From NCBI RefSeq assembly GCF_030063415.1, contig NZ_JASITA010000009.1, positions 88,958 through 152,957 of the forward strand: DNA of 64,000 nucleotides, given 5' to 3'. This document shows positions 52,058 through 60,393 of this stretch, piece after piece (the first letter of the stretch is position 1; each line of letters opens with the position of its first letter). Position numbers and translations under genes: made by a program. The notes below the pieces were generated by a model that was not told the DNA's origin, did not search any database, and worked only from the letters and a program-made list of their open reading frames with translations. The DNA comes from Streptomyces sp. H27-C3. Lineage in GTDB: Bacteria > Actinomycetota > Actinomycetes > Streptomycetales > Streptomycetaceae.

Positions 52058-53515
52058 TCAGTCCTCCAGCGCCGCCTCCATCACCGCCCGCGCGATCGGC
52101 GCCGCGCTGCCGCCGCCGCTGATGTCGGCGCGATCGGCCGACGCGTCCTCGACGACAACCGCGACCGCGACCGTCGGCCGGCCGTCGCCGTCCTTCTGCG
52201 CCCAGGAGATGAACCAGGCATACGGCGTACCGGAGTTGTCGATGCCGTGCTGCGAAGTGCCGGTCTTGCCGCCGACGGTGACCCCCGGGATAGCGGCGTT
52301 GGTGCCCGTGCCGCTCTCCACGACGTCGACCATCATGCGCTGGAGTGCCATGGCGGTGCCCGGCTCCATGGCCTGGTGCAGGGAGTCCGTACCGGACTGC
52401 GAGACAACATCACCGTCCGACGCTGTCGTCTTGTCGACCAGGTAGGGGGAGTTGAGGTCGCCGTCGTTGGCGACCGCCGCCGCCACCATCGCCATCTGGA
52501 GCGGCGTGGCCGTGGTGTCGTACTGACCGATGGAGGACAGCGCGAGCTGGTCGTCGCTCATGCGGGTGTCGAAGTTACTGGCGGCCACCCCCGAGGGGAT
52601 CTTGAGGCTGGTGCTGTTGAAGCCGAACTCCCGCACCGTGTCGAGCATTCCCGCCAGCCCCACTCGCACCCCCAGATTCGCCATCACCGTGTTGCAGGAG
52701 ACCCGGATGGCGTCGGCGAGCGACGCGTTGGCGCAGCCGCTCGCCTCGTTGGGGAGCGTGGTGCTCGTGCCGGGCAGGACATACGGATCGGGTGTCTTCG
52801 TGGCGGCGTCGGGATCCTCCACGACACCCGAGTCCAGCGCGGCCGCCGCCGTCACGATCTTGAAGGTGGAGCCCGGCGGGTAGGTCTGCCGGATCGCCCG
52901 GTTGAGCATCGGTTGACTCGACGCACCGGTCAGCCGCGCCCAGGCGTCCGTGACCGGCGGCCCGGTCCCGGCGAGCTGCTGGGGATCATACGAAGGGCTG
53001 CTGACCAGGCCGAGGATTTTGCCGGTCGACGGCTCGATCGCGGCGACCGCGCCCTTCTTGCCGCCGAGACCCTCGTACGCGGCCCGTTGGACGGCGCCCT
53101 TGATGGTGGTGACAGCGTTGCCGCCGGGCTGCTGGGAGCGGGTGATCTCGTTCCAGAAGGGCAGCGGGGCGAGCATCGGGTCGGTGCCGGAGAGGATGTC
53201 GTCCTCGGCGTTTTCGATGAAGGTCGTGCCGTACGTCTGGGAGGCGTACCCGGTGACCGGCGCGTACAGCGGGCCGTGCGGATAGGTCCGCTCGAACCGC
53301 AGCTGCTCACCGGTGTCCCGGGAGCCGGTGACCGGCTTGCCGTCGACCAGGATGTTGCCGCGCTTCTCGTCGTAACGGGCAATGGTCTGGCGGCGGTTGG
53401 CGGGATTGTGGTCGAGCGAGTCGGCCTCGAACACCTGGATACGGGCGGCGTTCAGCAGCAGCGCCACGAGCAGCACCAGACAGAAGCCGGCCGCCCGCCG
53501 GATGTAGCGGATCAC
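52058..53515 (-). CDS. Penicillin-binding protein, class B-type transpeptidase (PbpA-like)
   Basis: 485 aa. An N-terminal membrane helix (AAGFCLVLLVALLLNAARIQ) precedes the PBP dimerisation region; catalytic motifs are PPGSTFKIVTAAAAL (SxxK), SCNTV (SxN) and VGGKTGTSQ (KTG). It cross-links peptidoglycan peptides outside the membrane. GTG start overlaps the FtsW/RodA stop, a standard PBP-SEDS pairing. Its context here lacks the kinase/phosphatase/FHA genes of the main pbpA-rodA cluster, so it is probably a second copy used in differentiation or special growth. Confidence 0.95.
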   Translation of the reverse strand: MIRYIRRAAGFCLVLLVALLLNAARIQVFEADSLDHNPANRRQTIARYDEKRGNILVDGKPVTGSRDTGEQLRFERTYPHGPLYAPVTGYASQTYGTTFIENAEDDILSGTDPMLAPLPFWNEITRSQQPGGNAVTTIKGAVQRAAYEGLGGKKGAVAAIEPSTGKILGLVSSPSYDPQQLAGTGPPVTDAWARLTGASSQPMLNRAIRQTYPPGSTFKIVTAAAALDSGVVEDPDAATKTPDPYVLPGTSTTLPNEASGCANASLADAIRVSCNTVMANLGVRVGLAGMLDTVREFGFNSTSLKIPSGVAASNFDTRMSDDQLALSSIGQYDTTATPLQMAMVAAAVANDGDLNSPYLVDKTTASDGDVVSQSGTDSLHQAMEPGTAMALQRMMVDVVESGTGTNAAIPGVTVGGKTGTSQHGIDNSGTPYAWFISWAQKDGDGRPTVAVAVVVEDASADRADISGGGSAAPIARAVMEAALED

Positions 53516-54891
53516 TGTTCGTCCTCCACGATCGGCGCGATCTCTCCGGTCTCCACGGTCGAGGGGTGCGGGCTGCGGGCCGAGTCGCTGACCCGAATCA
53601 GCAGCGCCACGATGATCCAGTTGGTGACCACGGAGGAACCTCCCTGCGCGAGGAACGGCAGGGCCATGCCGGTGAGCGGGATCAGCCCCATCACCCCGCC
53701 TGCGATGACGAAGACCTGGAGCGCCAGGATCGAGGCGAGGCCGATCGCGAGGAGCCGGCCGAAGGGGTCGCGCAGGGCCAGGCCCGCCCGGTAGCCGCGC
53801 GCCACCAGGAGTGCGTACAGCATGAAGATCGCGGTGAGCCCGACGAGGCCCAGCTCCTCGCCCGCCGTCGCCAGGATGAAATCGGACTTGGCGGCGAAGC
53901 CGATGAGGATGGAGTGGCCGACACCGAGACCGGCGCCCAGCATGCCGCCTGCGGCGAACGCGAAGAGCGACTGGGCGAGCTGGCCGGGACCCTCGCCCGC
54001 GTCGATGGAGGCGAAGGGATGCAGCCAGTCCTCGACGCGGCTGTTGACATGAGGTTCCAGCGAGCCGACCACGAAGGCGCCGACGGCCGCGAGGATCAGG
54101 CCCACCGCGATCCAGCCGGTGCGGCCGGTCGCGACGTACAGCATGATCACGAAGAGCCCGAAGAACAGCAGCGAGGTGCCGAGGTCGCGTTCCAGGACGA
54201 GTACGCAGACGCTGATCAGCCAGATCGCCACGATCGGGCCCAGCACGCGACCGGTGGGCAGCTGGAGCTTCCAGAACTTGCGGCCGGTGTACGCGAGGGC
54301 GTTGCGGTTGGCGGCGAGGTAGGCGGCGAAGAAGACCGCGAGCAGGATCTTCGCGAACTCGCCTGGCTGGAAGGAGAATCCGCCCAACCGGATCCAGATC
54401 TTCGCGCCGTTCACGGCGGGGAAGAAGATCGGCACGATCATCAGGACCAGGGCCGCGGCGACGGACAGATACGCGTACCGCTGGAGGATGCGGTGGTCGC
54501 GCAGCGCGATCACCACACCGATGAAGAGCGCGACGCCGATGGTGGACCAGACGAGCTGAGTGGGGGCGGCGTCGTCCTGTGGGGTCTCCAGGTCCAGGCG
54601 GTAGATCAGCACCAGGCCGAGGCCGTTGAGGAGGACAGCGATGGGCAGGAGCAGCGGGTCCGCATAAGGAGCACGGAAGCGTACGGCCAGATGGGCGAGG
54701 AGGGCGAGGACGCCGAGGCCCGCGCCGTAGCCGATCGCGTCGGGCGGTACCGCGTTGCTCTTGGCGAGGCCGACGTGGAGGTAGCCGTACACGGAGATGA
54801 GGACGGCGGCGACGAGGAGCGACAGCTCGACGCCGCGACGCCTGGGGAGGCGTACGTCGGGCGGGGGAGCATCCGCCGTCGTTGCGGTCAT
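53512..54891 (-). CDS. SEDS-family FtsW/RodA glycosyltransferase
   Basis: 459 aa with about 10-12 membrane helices. SEDS proteins polymerise lipid II into glycan strands and work with a class B PBP, encoded right downstream. The characteristic GGSSVVTNWIIVALL lies near the C-terminus, with the earlier LGLVGLTAIFMLY. Start at 54891 (MTATTADAPPPD). It and the PBP form a two-gene operon. Confidence 0.94.
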   Translation of the reverse strand: MTATTADAPPPDVRLPRRRGVELSLLVAAVLISVYGYLHVGLAKSNAVPPDAIGYGAGLGVLALLAHLAVRFRAPYADPLLLPIAVLLNGLGLVLIYRLDLETPQDDAAPTQLVWSTIGVALFIGVVIALRDHRILQRYAYLSVAAALVLMIVPIFFPAVNGAKIWIRLGGFSFQPGEFAKILLAVFFAAYLAANRNALAYTGRKFWKLQLPTGRVLGPIVAIWLISVCVLVLERDLGTSLLFFGLFVIMLYVATGRTGWIAVGLILAAVGAFVVGSLEPHVNSRVEDWLHPFASIDAGEGPGQLAQSLFAFAAGGMLGAGLGVGHSILIGFAAKSDFILATAGEELGLVGLTAIFMLYALLVARGYRAGLALRDPFGRLLAIGLASILALQVFVIAGGVMGLIPLTGMALPFLAQGGSSVVTNWIIVALLIRVSDSARSPHPSTVETGEIAPIVEDEQ

Positions 54892-54971
54892 GCTCGGCAA
54901 CGTAGCAAGCGGCCGGGGTGTATGGCCGTATATGTCACCTGGTGCCGAGCGCCGCGTGGGGATGGCCCGAA

Positions 54972-55014
54972 GCCCCGAGGGGCCCGCCGCACTGCGGGCG
55001 GGACCTCTCGGGGC
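54972..55014. terminator. Hairpin between the SH3-like gene and the SEDS/PBP operon
   Basis: GCCCCGAGGGGCCCGCCGCA (54972-54991) pairs with TGCGGGCGGGACCTCTCGGGGC (54993-55014), with a few bulges and very little loop. It lies downstream of the SH3-like gene (minus strand). Confidence 0.7.
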
Positions 55015-55051
55015 GTGGGGTGTGCGGAAGTGCGCGACCGCTACGAGCGGT

Positions 55052-55435
55052 TCAGCACCAGCGCGGGGCCGGGCCGATGTTCGCGATGTACTCGGCCGAC
55101 GCCCAGGCCCAGGTGCCGTTGGTGAGCAGGTACCAGCGGCTGTTGCCGTTCACGTGCTGGCCGGTGGTCTTGCAGAAGATGTGGACTATCGCGCCGTGCG
55201 GCTTCTTGCCGATGATCCTGCTGCCGCGGGTGGGCCTGTCCCTCAGGAGCAGCCCGGACTTCGCGGTCACCCGCCCCTTGTACGTCTTGTGCGACGCGGC
55301 GTTCTCGGTCTGCGGCCCGGCGGGGTCTTCCGCGACGGCGAGCGCGGGGCCCGCTGCGGTGAGGACGGCGACGGCGCCGGTGGCGGCGTACAGGCCGAGC
55401 CTGCGGAGCGTCTTCGGGCGGGTCTGCACTGGCAT
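55052..55435 (-). CDS. Secreted SH3-like protein
   Basis: 127 aa. Signal peptide (LGLYAATGAVAVLTAAGPAL, cut near ALA), then one bacterial SH3-like domain (VTAKSGLLLRDRPTRGSRII through WYLLTNGTWAWASAEYIANI) that probably binds cell-wall peptides. Two Cys remain in the mature protein (HIFCKTT and the final Cys) and may form a disulfide. GGAGG precedes the ATG. Single gene. Confidence 0.85.
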   Translation of the reverse strand: MPVQTRPKTLRRLGLYAATGAVAVLTAAGPALAVAEDPAGPQTENAASHKTYKGRVTAKSGLLLRDRPTRGSRIIGKKPHGAIVHIFCKTTGQHVNGNSRWYLLTNGTWAWASAEYIANIGPAPRWC

Positions 55436-55569
55436 GCTGCCTCCTGGGGAGGGGGGAGGGCCTTCGCCGGGGCGAAGGGCGGCGGAGAATCACCGTCCAC
55501 GTAACCGGCTCTCGGCTCGCCCGCTTCACACTAGGTTCGTCACTTATTGATCGCAAAGCGAGCGAAGCA

Positions 55570-56919
55570 TCACTCTGCGTAGATATTTACCGGTGCGTCG
55601 GACTCCGGGGCCTCGGGGAGGGTCAGTGTCGCGACGGCCCCGCCGTCCGGCGCGTTGCTGAACGTCAGCCGGGCGTGGATCGCGCCCGCCTGCCCCACGG
55701 CGATCGTCAGCCCCAGGCCGTGCCCCTTGGCCCCGGCGCGCGGCTCGGTCCTGAACCGCTGCGGCCCGTGTGCCAGCAGGTATTCCGGATAGCCCGCACC
55801 GTGGTCCCGCACCGTCACCACCGGGCCGTCGACGGTCACGACGACCGGCGCGCGGCCGTGCTTGTGGGCGTTGACGAGCAGATTGCCCAACACCCGCTCC
55901 AGCCGCCGCCGGTCGGTCTCCACATACGCGTCCCGCATGATCGCCAGCTCCGTCCGCGGCTCCGCGTGCTGCGGCTCTCCCGCGCCGGAAGCCGACGCCT
56001 CCGCCGCCGCCCCCGAACCGCGCACCATGCGCACCACGCGTTCCGCCAACGGCCCCAGCCGGTGCAGGTCAGGTTGGATCTTCTCGCTGCCCGCGTCGAG
56101 CCGGGAGATCTCCAGCAGATCCTCCGTCAGTAGCCGCATCGCGCGCACCCGGTCCTGGACGAGGTGAGTGGGGCGGCCGGGCGGCAGCAGCTCGGCCGCC
56201 GCGTGCAGACCGGTCAGCGGCGTGCGCAGCTCGTGCGCCACGTCGGCGGTGAAGCGCTGCTCGCTCAGCAGCTTGCCCTGGAGGGTGGAGGCCATGGTGT
56301 CCAGCGCCCCGGAAACCGTGGCCACCTCGTCCTGAGGGCGTGAAGAACCCTTTGTGCGTGGGTCGTTGACCCGGGCGTCGAGATCGCCCGCGCTGATCCT
56401 GCGGGCCACCGTGGCGGTCTGGTGCAGACGGCGCGTGACCCGGGTGACCCCGAAGACCCCGATGAGCAGGGTGACGGCGATGGCGAGGACGGAGGAGCCG
56501 ACGATCGCCCGGTCCAGGCCCGTGATGGTCCTGACGCTCTGGCTGTAGTCGATCGTGGCCGCGATGGCCCGGTCGTCGGCGGGGCCCGCCGCCCACATGG
56601 TGGGCCGGCCGTAGTGATCGGTGACCACCGTGCCGTGTCGGCCGGTCAGCGCGAGGGCGCGCAGCGAGGCCGGCAGCGCCGCCGGGTCTATGCCGGAGCC
56701 GGGCGGCAGCGGATCGCCTGCCTCGTACGCCCGCGTCGCGTCCTCCAGCTTGGTCAGCGCCTTCTCGCGGGCCTGGCCGACCGTCTGGTGCGTCACCGAA
56801 ACGTGCACCAGCGCGCCGAGCAGCGCCGCGAGGGCGCAGCACATCACGGCGATGAAGGCCGCGGCCTTCCAGGTGAGCCGGGCGGTCCAGGCGGGCACCC
56901 GGAACCTGCGCGCGCTCAT
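55570..56919 (-). CDS. HAMP-containing sensor histidine kinase (orphan)
   Basis: 449 aa. Two membrane spans (FIAVMCCALAALLGALVHVS and SSVLAIAVTLLIGVFGVTRV) enclose an extracellular sensor of ~100 residues. HAMP and HisKA (DVAHELRTPLTGLHAAAELL) and HATPase (NLLVNAHKHGRAP, DHGAGYPE) follow. No response regulator is adjacent; the gene overlaps (ATGA) a lipoprotein gene upstream. The lipoprotein-kinase pairing resembles the cseA-cseBC cell-envelope stress locus, but without the cseB regulator and sigE. Confidence 0.92.
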   Translation of the reverse strand: MSARRFRVPAWTARLTWKAAAFIAVMCCALAALLGALVHVSVTHQTVGQAREKALTKLEDATRAYEAGDPLPPGSGIDPAALPASLRALALTGRHGTVVTDHYGRPTMWAAGPADDRAIAATIDYSQSVRTITGLDRAIVGSSVLAIAVTLLIGVFGVTRVTRRLHQTATVARRISAGDLDARVNDPRTKGSSRPQDEVATVSGALDTMASTLQGKLLSEQRFTADVAHELRTPLTGLHAAAELLPPGRPTHLVQDRVRAMRLLTEDLLEISRLDAGSEKIQPDLHRLGPLAERVVRMVRGSGAAAEASASGAGEPQHAEPRTELAIMRDAYVETDRRRLERVLGNLLVNAHKHGRAPVVVTVDGPVVTVRDHGAGYPEYLLAHGPQRFRTEPRAGAKGHGLGLTIAVGQAGAIHARLTFSNAPDGGAVATLTLPEAPESDAPVNIYAE

Positions 56920-57755
56920 GAACCACTCGCCGACGGCTCCGGGGCCGATGCCGACGACGACTCCGGGGCCGATGCCGGCGACGACTCCGGGGGAGATGCC
57001 GGCGACGGACCTGGGGGCGGCGCGCCGGCCCCGCCCGGCCTGTCCGGCGTCCTGGGTCCGCCGGGCCCGTCCGGTCTGTTGTGCTTGTCCTGGGCGACGC
57101 GCAGGAACTCGTCATGGGTGGGGAACATCGCGCGCTGCCGGTCGTCCCACGACCAGGCCGTCCGGTACTCGTATCCGGGGATGCCGGAGGTGGCCCGGAT
57201 GAGCACGTCCCGGCCCGCCAGCTCCACGCTGATCACCGAGTCGGAGCTGGACATGATCCGGGTCAGCCTGCCCTTTTCCGCCATGTAGACGCGTACGACC
57301 AGCTGGTTCTCCGGCATCCTGATGCCGACGATCAGATCGTCCGAGCCCTCGCCCGTCAGATCCCGGTAGTACGACGTGAGCACCGGGCAGGACGTGGGCT
57401 TCTCGTCGCACCTGCCCAGCTGCCGCACGGTCTCGTCGTAGAGCCCGTCGGTGCCGCTGTACTCGCCCGGATGCGCCCTGACCTCGGCCTGGACGACGGC
57501 GACCGGCTTCACCCGGTGGACATCGCTGTCCGGCACCTCGACGCCGGGGACGGATGCCCTGTTCCCCTCGTCGAGGCCGTACGGGTCCGAGGTGGCCGGC
57601 GGCAGCTTCGGCCAGAGGCGGGTGGGGCCGACCGCGGTGGGCGTGGCGCCCGCGCTCGTGAGCTCGCCCGCGTCGCCGCAGGCGGACAGGGCAAGCAGCG
57701 CGGCGGCCGCGGCCAGGGGCAGCAGGGCGCCGCGTGCCGTGCGGTGCGTGCTCAA
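56916..57755 (-). CDS. Lipoprotein with disordered C-terminus, coupled to the sensor kinase
   Basis: 279 aa. Signal peptide with lipobox AALLALSACGDAG, cut before Cys near residue 26. A folded domain (about residues 60-225) has no recognised motif; DLTGEGSDDLIVGIRMPENQ resembles a VCBS/FG-GAP-like turn. The tail is Pro/Ser/Glu-rich with near-repeats ESSPASAPESSSASAPEP. Its stop overlaps the kinase start, so the two are probably functional partners at the outer face of the membrane. Confidence 0.85.
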   Translation of the reverse strand: MSTHRTARGALLPLAAAAALLALSACGDAGELTSAGATPTAVGPTRLWPKLPPATSDPYGLDEGNRASVPGVEVPDSDVHRVKPVAVVQAEVRAHPGEYSGTDGLYDETVRQLGRCDEKPTSCPVLTSYYRDLTGEGSDDLIVGIRMPENQLVVRVYMAEKGRLTRIMSSSDSVISVELAGRDVLIRATSGIPGYEYRTAWSWDDRQRAMFPTHDEFLRVAQDKHNRPDGPGGPRTPDRPGGAGAPPPGPSPASPPESSPASAPESSSASAPEPSASGS

Positions 57756-57885
57756 GGCTCCCCTCTCCGCCCTGTCCGGGCTGTGCCGTCCGCGTCTGTG
57801 TTGTGCCGTCCGCCGCGGGTGATGAGGCGGAGCTCGAGGCGATTCGTCGCACCGTAAACCTTATGCGGAGGGAAGTCGCTTTTCT

Positions 57886-58026
57886 TCACGCGGGCGCCCT
57901 GGCGGGCCTGGGCGGTGGAAGAGCTCCGCACGGTGACGTCGGGGCGGAGCCGGACGAGCGCGAGAGGGGAGCGGAGGTGAAGGTGGCCGCGATCCTGGCC
58001 GTGCGGGGCATGGTGGGCGCACTCAT
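57886..58026 (-). CDS. Possible 46-aa small protein (weak)
   Basis: ATG at 58026 opens MSAPTMPRTARIAATFTSAP and ends after PPPRPARAPA. Composition is Pro/Arg/Ser/Ala-rich without a known domain. It is listed only because a perfect palindrome lies directly upstream (58054-58071) with AT-rich sequence, as expected for a promoter. No ribosome site is visible; a leaderless or noncoding transcript is equally possible. Confidence 0.2.
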   Translation of the reverse strand: MSAPTMPRTARIAATFTSAPLSRSSGSAPTSPCGALPPPRPARAPA

Positions 58027-58053
58027 GACAAGGACGCTACGTATCCGCTATTG

Positions 58054-58071
58054 CGCTGTTATGTAACAGCG
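58054..58071. promoter_or_regulatory. Perfect palindrome CGCTGTTA-TG-TAACAGCG
   Basis: 8-bp arms around TG at 58054-58071. Such symmetry suits a dimeric repressor. It may control a leftward transcript from about 58026 toward the lipoprotein-kinase operon. The regulator is unknown. Confidence 0.6.
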
Positions 58072-58110
58072 GGCCTTAATTGTCCGCCCGTCCGCCCGAT
58101 GCCGTTGCGG

Positions 58111-58437
58111 TCAGCGCTGGTAGGGGTTCTGTCCGGGCTGCTGCTGCGCCTGCCCCTGGCCGTATCCCTGTGCCTGTCCCCGCGGCTGGCCGTCGGGGCC
58201 GCTGCCGCCCTGTATCTGAAGCTGCTCCGCCTGCTCCTTCGTCACCTGCTGCTCGGCGCCGCAGAACGTGCACTGCGTCGAGTGCTTCGTCGAGTACGGG
58301 AACACCGGGATGAAGAACAGCGTGAACTTGCTGACGCGCTTCCTGAGCGTGTGCGCCGACGGATTCCCGCAATGGCCGCACACGAGCGTGAGCATCGCCA
58401 GCTGATACAGATAGCCCTTGGTGCCAAAGATGATCAT
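58111..58437 (-). CDS. Zinc-ribbon protein
   Basis: 108 aa. MIIFGTKGYLYQLAMLTLVC, then CGHCGNPSAHTLRKRVSKFT and later CTFCGAEQ: two CxxC pairs forming a zinc ribbon. The tail is Gln/Gly-rich (QGYGQGQAQQQPGQ). Start at 58437 chosen because the conserved opening begins there. This small family is widespread in actinobacteria with no proven function. Confidence 0.8.
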   Translation of the reverse strand: MIIFGTKGYLYQLAMLTLVCGHCGNPSAHTLRKRVSKFTLFFIPVFPYSTKHSTQCTFCGAEQQVTKEQAEQLQIQGGSGPDGQPRGQAQGYGQGQAQQQPGQNPYQR

Positions 58438-58608
58438 GCTGTGGTCCCCTCCACGATCCCTCTCGGTCCGCGCGGCCACTCGCCTGCGCAGGACCGACAG
58501 TCTCTCGTAGGAACGGCTGACGAGGTCACCGCGTTCCCCACGGGCCCCGACCGGGATATTGCCCCCGCGGTGCCTGGGCTGTTCCTATGGGCGGCGGGGT
58601 GATGGGGC

Positions 58609-59418
58609 ATGACGGGACTGCGGGTGGTACCGGCGAGGCACCGAGGGCAGGAGCGGCTGTATGTGAACCTGCCCGACGGCAGAAGCGTCGCCTGGTACGA
58701 CCGGGAGACCGGCCGCGTCAGTCTGCTCACCGCCGGGGGCGAGCGGGACGTACTGGCCGCCCTCGCCCCGTTCGTCACCGGCCCCGTCACCGTCGGCCCG
58801 CCCCCCGTCCCCACCGTCGCCGACCTGGCGGGCCTGGCGCTGCCCCCCGACGACGACCTGGCCCCCAATCGCCCCGGCGAGGCCCTGCACGCTGAGCTGG
58901 CGGCGGACCCCGGCCTTCCGCACCGCTTCCGGGGCGACCCGCGCCGCGTCGCCCTGGCCGCCCAGCAGCTGATGGGCGAGGAGCTGGACCGCCTTGAGGG
59001 CGTCGGGTGGCGCGTCCTGCACTCGGTTCCGCTTCCCGGCGCCGCGTGCCTGAGCCACTTGCTGATCGGCCCCGGCGGCGTACTCAACGTCCGCACGCTG
59101 CACGCCGGAAACGGCAGGCAGCGGGTCAGGATCAGCGACCCGCTGGTCCAGGTCGGCCGGGCCGAGCCCCTCCCGCAGTTGCGCTGGGCCCGCCGCGAGG
59201 CCGAGCGCGCCTCGCTCGCAGTGGCCGTGGCCGTGCGCCCGGTGCTGGCCCTGGTCGGGGCGGGTCGGGTGGACCCCGCGCCGTTGCTCCGCGACGTATG
59301 GATTCTGCGCGAGCACGAGGTCCCGGAGCTGGCCGGCAGCGCCGGCGTACTCAAGCCCGCGGACATCGAGGCGCTGTACGCGTCGGCCCGGGACCGCCGC
59401 ACCTGGCTGCGCGTCTGA
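58609..59418 (+). CDS. NERD-like domain protein
   Basis: 269 aa. The middle contains GEELDRLEGVGWRVLHSVPL then LSHLLIGPGGVLNVRTLHAG, the shape of a NERD (nuclease-related) domain, with the usual Asp/Glu partly changed (SHLLIGPGGV instead of IDHLVIGPGGV), so nuclease activity is doubtful. The N-terminal ~100 residues form a small beta domain. No signal peptide. It is convergent with the LigD-polymerase gene, and a link to DNA repair is only by position. Confidence 0.7.
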   Translation: MTGLRVVPARHRGQERLYVNLPDGRSVAWYDRETGRVSLLTAGGERDVLAALAPFVTGPVTVGPPPVPTVADLAGLALPPDDDLAPNRPGEALHAELAADPGLPHRFRGDPRRVALAAQQLMGEELDRLEGVGWRVLHSVPLPGAACLSHLLIGPGGVLNVRTLHAGNGRQRVRISDPLVQVGRAEPLPQLRWARREAERASLAVAVAVRPVLALVGAGRVDPAPLLRDVWILREHEVPELAGSAGVLKPADIEALYASARDRRTWLRV

Positions 59419-59458
59419 AGCGGCACCCACCTACCCCCGCGCCTGAAGCGCCACCCAC

Positions 59459-60352
59459 TCACCCTCGTGGCAGGGGCCGGGCCCGGTTCCGGTTGATGAG
59501 CGGGCCGAGCAGATCCCCGTACCGCCCGAGCCGTGCGCCGATGTCCCCGGCCCGGAAGACGAGCAGCTCAGGATCCGCCGGGCCGGCCTCGATCTCCTCC
59601 CAGGTCACCGGCGTCGACACGGTCGGCTCGTCCCGCGCCCGCAGCGTGTATGGCGCCGCGGTAGTCTTCGAGGCCGAGTTCTGGCTGAAGTCGACAAAGA
59701 CCTTGCCAGGCCGCAGCGACCGGGTCATCCGGTGCACGACCAGGTGCGGCAGCGCGCTCTCCGCCTCGAAGGCGAGCGCCTTCGCGTACGCCGTGACCTC
59801 GTCGGACGGCGTCGGCTCCAGCGGCGCGAGCAGATGCAGCCCCTTGGATCCCGAGGTCTTCGGATACGCCCCGAGCCCGTCCGCCGCGAGCCGGTCGCGC
59901 AGCCACAGCGCGACCTCGCAACACTCGGCGACGGTCGCGGGAGCCCCGGGGTCGAGGTCGATGACCAGCCGGTCGGCGCGGCCGGGATCATCCGCCTGCC
60001 ACTGCGGGGTATGAAATTCCACCACCAGGTTCGCCGCCCACATCAGCGTCGAAAGATCTTGTACGAGCACCTGCCGCGCCGCCCTGTCGTCGGAGCGCGG
60101 CACCTCCGCCGTCCGCACCCAGGAAGGTGTGCCCGGCGGCGGGTTCTTGGTGAAGAACCGCTGCCCGTCCGGCCCGTCCGGATAGCGCAGGAAGGACAGG
60201 GGCCGATTGTGGAGGTGGGCCAGGAGGGCGCCGGCGGTGGTGGCGTAGTAGTGCAGCACCTCGCCCTTGGTGGTCCCGGTGGCCGGGTACAGGACCTTGT
60301 CCAGATTGCTGAGCGCGAGGCGCCGCCCCTCCACCTCGGTGATGGGCGACAT
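59459..60352 (-). CDS. ligD: NHEJ polymerase domain protein (LigD-PolDom)
   Basis: 297 aa, polymerase/primase domain only, of the LigD family used in non-homologous end joining. The catalytic Asp pair is in LVIDLDPG; KTSGSKGLHLLAPL and RPGKVFVDFSQNSASKTTAA are conserved. The ligase and phosphoesterase domains of mycobacterial LigD are absent, so they must be separate genes. It is divergent from ku by 41 bp, sharing a promoter region. ATG 60352 with no clear ribosome site. Confidence 0.94.
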   Translation of the reverse strand: MSPITEVEGRRLALSNLDKVLYPATGTTKGEVLHYYATTAGALLAHLHNRPLSFLRYPDGPDGQRFFTKNPPPGTPSWVRTAEVPRSDDRAARQVLVQDLSTLMWAANLVVEFHTPQWQADDPGRADRLVIDLDPGAPATVAECCEVALWLRDRLAADGLGAYPKTSGSKGLHLLAPLEPTPSDEVTAYAKALAFEAESALPHLVVHRMTRSLRPGKVFVDFSQNSASKTTAAPYTLRARDEPTVSTPVTWEEIEAGPADPELLVFRAGDIGARLGRYGDLLGPLINRNRARPLPRG

Positions 60353-60393
60353 ACGATGAGAATCCCATGAAATCGGATTGAAGGGTATGAATC

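Larger units (their letters stand above)
57756..58110. other. Gene-poor region with a palindrome and possible small ORF
   Basis: 355 bp upstream of the lipoprotein gene. It contains the lipoprotein promoter, a weakly supported 46-aa ORF on the minus strand and the palindrome at 58054-58071. No RNA gene is recognised. Confidence 0.5.
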
